Source: CAZOKH01 sp964580315 (lineage in GTDB: Bacteria; Chloroflexota; Anaerolineae; Anaerolineales; Anaerolineaceae). Taken from it: a DNA stretch of 11,315 nucleotides. Under the pieces are notes generated by a model. The model saw only the letters and a list, made by a program, of their open reading frames with translations, was not told the DNA's origin and searched no databases. Below, one piece after another: positions 6,965-11,315 of the stretch. Position 1 is the stretch's first letter. Every line of letters starts with the position of its first letter. Both the position numbers and the translations under genes were made by a program. Where the stretch lies: NCBI GenBank assembly GCA_964580315.1, contig CAZOKH010000099.1:1-11315 (forward strand), read 5' to 3'.

Positions 6965-7162
6965 ATGAAAGAAAACCTGTCCCGATCCTGGTGGTTAATT
7001 CCAGCCCTCATCAACATTGGCACCATGTTCGCATCAATCCTCTTCGATGTACAGTTTCCAAAACCGCTACATTTCTTCTTCTTGCTCTGCGGAGTCATCG
7101 CCATAGGCGGTTGGGCTTATCAGAGAAGAAAAGAAAAATCGGCCGATTCTGAAAAAAGTTAA
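6965..7162 (+). CDS. Small two-helix membrane protein, function unknown
   Basis: This is 65 codons from the ATG at 6965, preceded by CAGGT (6956-6960), a weak ribosome site. The same frame is open back into the tRNA, but that part cannot be the natural start. Two hydrophobic helices are visible: WWLIPALINIGTMFASIL (about 8-25) and PLHFFFLLCGVIAIGGW (about 32-48). A basic stretch, YQRRKEK, then gives a charged cytoplasmic-type tail. I do not recognise the family. It begins 33 bp after the tRNA with no terminator between, so it may be expressed from the tRNA promoter. Its stop (7160-7162) overlaps the stop of the convergent reductase gene. The membrane-protein pattern and clean end support a real gene, but comparative evidence is lacking. 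Confidence 0.6.
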   Translation: MKENLSRSWWLIPALINIGTMFASILFDVQFPKPLHFFFLLCGVIAIGGWAYQRRKEKSADSEKS

Positions 7163-7890
7163 ACCAGGTGCCTTCCGCCGTCCAGGTGAACAATTTCGCC
7201 CGTAATGTAGCTTGGCCCATTGATCAAAAACATCACAATCCGACTCACTTCATCCAGGTCTGCCCACCTGCCAGCCGGTACATTTTTCAACAGGCTGTCA
7301 GATTGTTCAGGGTTATCAGATGGCGGCAATATGGCGCCAAAAGCAATTCCGTTTACGCTGATTCTGGGGGCTAACGCCAGCGCGGTTGCTTTAGTCAAGG
7401 CACTCAAACCTGCCTTGCTGATTGTGTAGGGAAAATGATCCTTTCCAGGACGAAGTGCGCGCCAGTCTAAGATATTGATTATTCGCCCTTCCCGATCAGC
7501 AGGAAGCTGCCGGGCAAAGAGTTGAGACAATAAAAACGGTGCAGTCAAATTGATATTCTGGTGCGACTGCCAGACCTCCAGGCTGGTTTCCAAAAATTTC
7601 ACAGGTTCAAAAATAGCAGCGTTATTAATTAAAACCTCTGCCGGTTCTTCCAGCAATTGACTTGCCTTAAAGACTTTTTTGGCTTCATCGGGAAATTGGA
7701 AATCAGCCTGCACGGGTATTACCTTTGCCCCCAGGTTTTCACACACCTCAATGGTTTTGTCTGTTTCTGCGGAGTGCCTGGAATAATGCAAAACCAGGTT
7801 AAAACCCTGCTCAGCCAGCGTAAACGCCAACAATTGACCAATTCGACGCACCCCGCCAGTGATGACAGCAATTCTTTTTTTAGAATTCAT
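7159..7890 (-). CDS. Short-chain dehydrogenase/reductase, pteridine reductase/FolM-like
   Basis: This 243-residue Rossmann-fold reductase starts with the cofactor loop TGGVRRIGQ (11-19). The RRIG form and the following LHYSRHS (34-40) resemble pteridine reductases and point to NADPH. NNAA at 89-92 and N114 are the usual structural and catalytic asparagines. The catalytic YxxxK is Y155/K159. The position 13 residues before the tyrosine, normally serine, is D142 in ILDWRALRPG, as in PTR1-type enzymes. The protein ends LDGGRHLV, close to the ending of FolM. Such enzymes reduce dihydrofolate, dihydromonapterin or other pterins with NADPH. No folate gene is adjacent, so the substrate is inferred; a general carbonyl reductase remains possible. 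The start has an excellent ribosome site. It is transcribed divergently from transketolase and converges on the small membrane gene. Confidence 0.85.
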   Translation of the reverse strand: MNSKKRIAVITGGVRRIGQLLAFTLAEQGFNLVLHYSRHSAETDKTIEVCENLGAKVIPVQADFQFPDEAKKVFKASQLLEEPAEVLINNAAIFEPVKFLETSLEVWQSHQNINLTAPFLLSQLFARQLPADREGRIINILDWRALRPGKDHFPYTISKAGLSALTKATALALAPRISVNGIAFGAILPPSDNPEQSDSLLKNVPAGRWADLDEVSRIVMFLINGPSYITGEIVHLDGGRHLV

Positions 7891-7893
7891 AGG

Positions 7894-7905
7894 ATCACCC
7901 TCCTT
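7894..7905 (-). promoter_or_regulatory. Strong Shine-Dalgarno site of the reductase gene
   Basis: On the minus strand this reads AAGGAGGGTGAT, close to the full complement of the 16S rRNA 3' end, placed just upstream of the ATG at 7890-7888. It fixes the start codon, and it is much stronger than the ribosome sites of the other genes here. Confidence 0.75.
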
Positions 7906-7944
7906 GCCTTTTTACGACCGAATGATTTCACATTGATCAAATGT

Positions 7945-7974
7945 ATTATGCCTGCCGGCTGTTTCGCATGTCAA
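7945..7974 (-). promoter_or_regulatory. Candidate promoter of the reductase gene
   Basis: On the minus strand an exact TTGACA (7974-7969) and CATAAT (7950-7945, five of six) are separated by 18 bases. Transcription would start near 7938, inside the perfect palindrome TTGATCAA (7933-7940), and leave a leader of about 48 bases containing the strong ribosome site. The palindrome might be an operator, but eight bases is short. Confidence 0.55.
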
Positions 7975-7980
7975 GCTGCA

Positions 7981-7989
7981 TGGTAAAAT
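7981..7989 (+). promoter_or_regulatory. Candidate extended -10 element of the transketolase operon
   Basis: TGG followed by TAAAAT gives an extended -10 box with a predicted start near 7996, about 30 bases before the transketolase ATG. The matching -35 is poor (around 7961-7967). Its upstream part would overlap the divergent reductase promoter, so the two may interfere with each other. Confidence 0.4.
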
Positions 7990-8025
7990 AGATTCACCTA
8001 CCCCTCATTTTACTGGAGAACAACC

Positions 8026-10035
8026 ATGACATCTGATCAATTTCAAAAGCAGGCAATAAATGCCATTCGCTTTCTTTCGGCTGACGGTGTTGAACAGGCT
8101 AAATCTGGCCATCCCGGTCTTCCCATGGGAACTGCCGCCATGGCCTACACCATTTTCACCCGCCATCTTAGATTCAATCCCCGCAACCCTAAATGGTGCA
8201 ATCGCGACCGATTCATCCTTTCCGGCGGGCATGGCTCCATGCTGTTGTACAGTTTGCTATATCTCACTGGATTTGACCTCCCGCTCGACGAATTGAAAAA
8301 ATTTCGCCAATGGGGCAGTCTCACCCCCGGTCATCCCGAACATGGTCTCACACCCGGTGTTGAAATGACCACTGGCCCTCTCGGACAAGGCTTTTCCTCG
8401 GGCGTCGGCATGGCGCTGGCTGAAGCGCACCTGGCGTCTGTTTACAACAAAGATGCCTATCCAGTTGTGGATCATTTTACCTATGCCATTGTTACCGACG
8501 GCGACCTGATGGAAGGCGTGGCATCAGAGGCCGCCTCACTTGCCGGCCACCTAAAACTGGGAAAGATCATTTACCTCTATGACGACAACCGGATTTCCAT
8601 TGAAGGCTCCACCGACATTGCCTTTACAGAAGACCGCGGCGCTCGCTTTGAGGCATACGGTTGGCAGGTTCTGCATGTTGCTGACGGCAACAACGTAGAA
8701 GAAATTGACCAGGCCATCCATCAGGCAAAGCTCGATCCGCGTCCATCGCTCATCATCTGCCGCACGACCATCGGTTTTGGCCTGCCCAACAAACAGGGCA
8801 CTGAAAAAGCCCACGGAGAACCGGCGGGCGAAGCAGAGTTGATTGCTGCCAAAGAAAACCTGGGGTGGAAAACCGAACCCAAATTCTACGTTCCGGATGA
8901 TGTGTTGGCGTTTTTCCGAGAAGCGGTTGAACATGGACAAAAACTCGAGTCGGATTGGCAAAATCTGTTCTCTAAGTACAAAACAGCCTATCCAACAGAG
9001 GCTGTTGCATTCAACAACCTGGTTAATGGCATTCTTCCGGTGGGATGGGATAAAGACTTGCCCGAATTCCCAGCCGACCCCAAAGGCATGGCCAGCCGTA
9101 AAGCCTCTGGTATTGTGCTCAATGCGCTGGCAGATAGAATCTCTGCTCTGATGGGCGGCTCAGCCGATCTCGCTCCTTCCAATAACACCTGGCTTGAAAA
9201 ATCTACGGCTGTTGAGGCTGGAAATTATGCCGGCCGAAACATTCATTTCGGCGTTCGCGAACACGGTATGGGCGCCATTCTAAACGGAATGGCATTGCAC
9301 GATGGATTCATACCATACGGCGCCACTTTCCTGATTTTTTCAGACTATATGCGCCCCACTATTCGCATGTCCGCCCTTTCTGAATTACAGGTTGTCTGGG
9401 TTCTCACCCACGACAGTTTTTGCCTGGGTGAAGACGGCCCAACCCACCAACCGGTCGAACAGGTCACATCCCTGCGCGCCATTCCAAACCTGGTGGTCAT
9501 TCGCCCATCAGACGCCAATGAGACTCGTGAAGCCTGGAAGGTTGCCATTTCACGGCGGCACGGCCCAACCGCCCTGGCGCTCTCCCGCCAAAACCTGGTC
9601 ACCCTCGATCGGTCGGTCTATAAACCAGCATCCAATCTGGCAAAAGGCGCCTATGTGCTGGCAGACCTGGGTGGAGATAAACCACAGGTTATTTTGATGG
9701 CATCTGGCTCTGAAGTCGAAATCATCGTCCAGGCGGGTTCGCTTCTTTCTGCAGAAGGCATCAATGTTCGCCTGGTTTCATTCCCAAGCTGGGAATTGTT
9801 CAAAGCCCAACCCCAAAGTTACAAAGATAGTGTTCTGCCGCCGTCCATTGGCGCTCGCGTTGCAGTTGAAGCAGGAATCTCGATGGGATGGGAACAGTGG
9901 GTTGGATCAAAAGGACAAATCATCGCCATGGACCGCTATGGCGCTTCAGCCCCCTACAAAACTCTACAAAAAGAGTTTGGGTTTACTCCTGAAAATGTCA
10001 TCGCAAAGGCAAAAAGTTTATTGGGGCTTGAATAA
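8026..10035 (+). CDS. tkt: Transketolase
   Basis: At 669 residues this is full length for bacterial transketolase. With thiamine diphosphate and a divalent metal it moves two-carbon ketol units between sugar phosphates in the cytoplasmic pentose phosphate pathway. The N-terminal domain has KSGHPG (H29), GGHGSML (H69) and TPGHPE (H103), then TGPLGQG. The metal/cofactor signature is TDGDLMEG (157-164) with DDN ending at N188, and H263 follows. The middle domain holds GGSADL (377-382), the catalytic glutamate E412 in VREHGMG, and GPTHQP (H474). The C-terminal domain runs from about 540 to 660. GGAG at 8015-8018, seven bases before the ATG, supports the start. It is the first gene of a tkt-rpiB-tal run, 28 bp ahead of rpiB. 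Being one full-length chain, it is distinct from the split two-subunit form found in some bacteria and archaea. Confidence 0.97.
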   Translation: MTSDQFQKQAINAIRFLSADGVEQAKSGHPGLPMGTAAMAYTIFTRHLRFNPRNPKWCNRDRFILSGGHGSMLLYSLLYLTGFDLPLDELKKFRQWGSLTPGHPEHGLTPGVEMTTGPLGQGFSSGVGMALAEAHLASVYNKDAYPVVDHFTYAIVTDGDLMEGVASEAASLAGHLKLGKIIYLYDDNRISIEGSTDIAFTEDRGARFEAYGWQVLHVADGNNVEEIDQAIHQAKLDPRPSLIICRTTIGFGLPNKQGTEKAHGEPAGEAELIAAKENLGWKTEPKFYVPDDVLAFFREAVEHGQKLESDWQNLFSKYKTAYPTEAVAFNNLVNGILPVGWDKDLPEFPADPKGMASRKASGIVLNALADRISALMGGSADLAPSNNTWLEKSTAVEAGNYAGRNIHFGVREHGMGAILNGMALHDGFIPYGATFLIFSDYMRPTIRMSALSELQVVWVLTHDSFCLGEDGPTHQPVEQVTSLRAIPNLVVIRPSDANETREAWKVAISRRHGPTALALSRQNLVTLDRSVYKPASNLAKGAYVLADLGGDKPQVILMASGSEVEIIVQAGSLLSAEGINVRLVSFPSWELFKAQPQSYKDSVLPPSIGARVAVEAGISMGWEQWVGSKGQIIAMDRYGASAPYKTLQKEFGFTPENVIAKAKSLLGLE

Positions 10036-10063
10036 TTCCTAAAGAAAAAGGAGAACATTAGAT

Positions 10064-10516
10064 ATGCGTGTTGCATTTGCATGTGATCACGGTGGTTTCC
10101 CGTTGCGCCAGGATGTTCTGGAAACAATTCAAGAATGCGGTCATGAAATCATCGACTGTGGTATTACCGAATATGAAAGAGTTGACTTTCCGGATTACGC
10201 CGAGAAGGCCGGCCTTGCTTTGCAAAAAGGCGAGGCTGATCGCGCCATACTGATTTGTGGGTCAGGTATCGGTATCAGCATGGCTGCAAACAAGATGAAT
10301 GGTGTGTTGGCGTCTGTATGTCACGACACCTACTCAGCACACCAGGGCGTCGAACACGACCAGATGAACGCGTTGTGCATGGGCGGTAGAGTAATTGGAA
10401 CAGAACTTGCCAGAGAAATTGTCAAGACATTTTTAGCCGCCTCCCATTCAAATCAAGAAAACCACGTTCGGCGAGTGAGTAAAATTCGCGCCATAGAAAC
10501 AAGAGAAAGAAAATAA
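10064..10516 (+). CDS. rpiB: Ribose-5-phosphate isomerase B
   Basis: This 150-residue protein has the usual RpiB length and interconverts ribose 5-phosphate and ribulose 5-phosphate. CDHGG (7-11) and FPDYA (42-46) form part of the phosphate/sugar site. LICGSGIGISMAANK (63-77) contains C65, equivalent to the catalytic base of E. coli RpiB, and the anion-hole loop. SAHQGVEHDQMNALCMGGRVIG (91-112) contains H98, which should help open the sugar ring. Residue 99 is Asp where E. coli has Asn; I believe this occurs in a subgroup of the family and does not signal loss of function. AAAAGGAG (10046-10053) is the ribosome site. It lies between transketolase and transaldolase, so all three serve the non-oxidative pentose phosphate pathway. 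A galactose-6-phosphate isomerase subunit (LacA/LacB) is unlikely in this setting. Confidence 0.94.
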   Translation: MRVAFACDHGGFPLRQDVLETIQECGHEIIDCGITEYERVDFPDYAEKAGLALQKGEADRAILICGSGIGISMAANKMNGVLASVCHDTYSAHQGVEHDQMNALCMGGRVIGTELAREIVKTFLAASHSNQENHVRRVSKIRAIETRERK

Positions 10517-10547
10517 TAAGATAGAAGTGGCAGAAAGAGGGTTCTCC

Positions 10548-11315
10548 ATGAATGCTATTCAAAAGCTTTTTTCCCTGGGACAGTCCACCTGGTATGACAG
10601 TATTCAACGCGCCGAATTGGAGGATGGTACATTTGGGGACTGGGTAGAGAACAAAGGAATTCGAGGTGTTACTTCAAACCCAACCATTTTAAACCGTGCC
10701 ATTTCTGGGTCCAGCGACTATGACGCAGATATTAACAGCATGGCGTGGGCAGGTTTATCATCCAGCGAAATTTACCAGAACCTGGTAGTTGAAGATATTC
10801 GCACAGTGGCTGATATTCTCCGTCCTGTTTATGAAGAAAGCCACTATCAGGATGGTTTTGTCAGCCTGGAGGTCAACCCCCATTTTGCCTATGATGTTGA
10901 AGCTACGATCAATGAAGCCAGACAAATATGGAATCTGGTTAACCGATCCAATCTGATGATAAAAATCCCTGCCACAAAACCCGGTTTGGACGCGATTCGT
11001 ACCTGCATCGCAGAAGGTATCAACGTCAATGTTACATTGATTTTCTCTGTTCAACGCCATCGGGAAGTTATGGAAGCCTACCTGAAAGGGTTGGAAGAAG
11101 GGCTCGCCAAAGGTAACGATGTCAGCCGGGTTTCGTCTGTAGCCTCCATATTTGTGTCACGACTGGATACTGCTGTTGACAGGCAGATTTCACAAATGAT
11201 CTCCGATCAACCGGCTAGAAAAAGTGAATTGAGCAACTATCTCGGCAAAGCAGCCATCGCAAATTCCAGGTTGGCATATTTGTCTTACCAAAAATTTTTT
11301 AAGGGCACTGAATTT
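10548..11315 (+). CDS. tal: Transaldolase (3' end missing; possibly fused to phosphoglucose isomerase)
   Basis: The ATG at 10548, preceded by AGAGGG (10536-10541), opens a frame of 256 codons that reaches the right edge without a stop. It starts LGQSTWYDSIQRAEL (10-24), with D17 as the likely catalytic aspartate. GIRGVTSNPTIL (37-48), the standard transaldolase motif, follows. VSLEVNP (105-111) carries the conserved glutamate E108, and LMIKIPAT (136-143) contains the Schiff-base lysine K139. INVNVTLIFS (about 155-164) and VASIFVSRLD follow in the proper order. The enzyme transfers a dihydroxyacetone unit between sedoheptulose 7-phosphate and glyceraldehyde 3-phosphate. The pattern is that of the longer TAL-type proteins rather than the short fructose-6-phosphate aldolase-like ones. 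Some of these are fused to glucose-6-phosphate isomerase; the missing 3' end prevents a decision. It is 31 bp after rpiB, in the same operon. Confidence 0.93.
   Translation, partial: MNAIQKLFSLGQSTWYDSIQRAELEDGTFGDWVENKGIRGVTSNPTILNRAISGSSDYDADINSMAWAGLSSSEIYQNLVVEDIRTVADILRPVYEESHYQDGFVSLEVNPHFAYDVEATINEARQIWNLVNRSNLMIKIPATKPGLDAIRTCIAEGINVNVTLIFSVQRHREVMEAYLKGLEEGLAKGNDVSRVSSVASIFVSRLDTAVDRQISQMISDQPARKSELSNYLGKAAIANSRLAYLSYQKFFKGTEF

Noticed and set aside
8551..8961. 136-codon minus-strand frame opposite transketolase
   Set aside because: It is a shadow of a strongly conserved gene, with no recognisable motif.
10355..10360. RpiB Asn-to-Asp change at residue 99 as a sign of a non-functional or LacA/B-type enzyme
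   Set aside because: C65, H9, H98 and the GSGIG loop are intact, and I believe the EHD form is normal in a subgroup of RpiB; the operon context also supports ribose-5-phosphate isomerase.
1..11315. CRISPR array, insertion sequence, toxin-antitoxin pair or phage defence system
   Set aside because: No repeat-spacer pattern, terminal inverted repeats, transposase or defence-type domains were found on either strand.

Overview
The window is 11.3 kb of compact bacterial chromosome of moderate GC. I see no insertion sequence, phage gene, CRISPR array or rRNA. The gene style suggests Chloroflexota, probably class Anaerolineae: a multi-GAF HD-GYP protein, a tkt-rpiB-tal run with a TAL-type transaldolase, and a GT-C membrane enzyme beside a polyprenyl-phosphate glycosyltransferase. 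This placement rests on general resemblance only and is moderate at best.

Region 1 (1-1145) is the 3' part of a GAF-GAF-HD-GYP signalling protein, probably a cyclic-di-GMP phosphodiesterase, whose 5' end lies outside the window. Region 2 (1281-6811) is a same-strand surface-glycan cluster of five genes. In order they are a GT-C-like multispanning membrane protein with a TPR-like tail, a GtrB/ArnC/DPM1-type glycosyltransferase, a WbqC-family protein, a class I SAM methyltransferase, and the sugar aminotransferase WecE/RffA. The last four are tightly packed, with gaps of -4, 16 and 6 bp. Together they could make a modified dTDP-4-amino-4,6-dideoxyhexose, load it on polyprenyl phosphate and transfer it outside the membrane. 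The logic resembles ArnB-ArnC-ArnT, but that parallel is my inference.

Region 3 (6820-7162) holds a tRNA-Gly(CCC) gene behind an exact consensus TTGACA-N17-TATAAT promoter. A 65-codon, two-helix membrane protein follows with no visible terminator between them. Region 4 (7159-7890, minus strand) is a short-chain dehydrogenase/reductase of the pteridine reductase/FolM type; its stop codon overlaps that of the small membrane gene on the other strand.

Region 5 (8026 to the right edge) is a non-oxidative pentose phosphate operon: transketolase, ribose-5-phosphate isomerase B, and the first 256 codons of transaldolase, which runs off the window. The 135-bp divergent gap between the reductase and transketolase carries a candidate promoter for each direction. 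No gene-free stretch exceeds about 140 bp.
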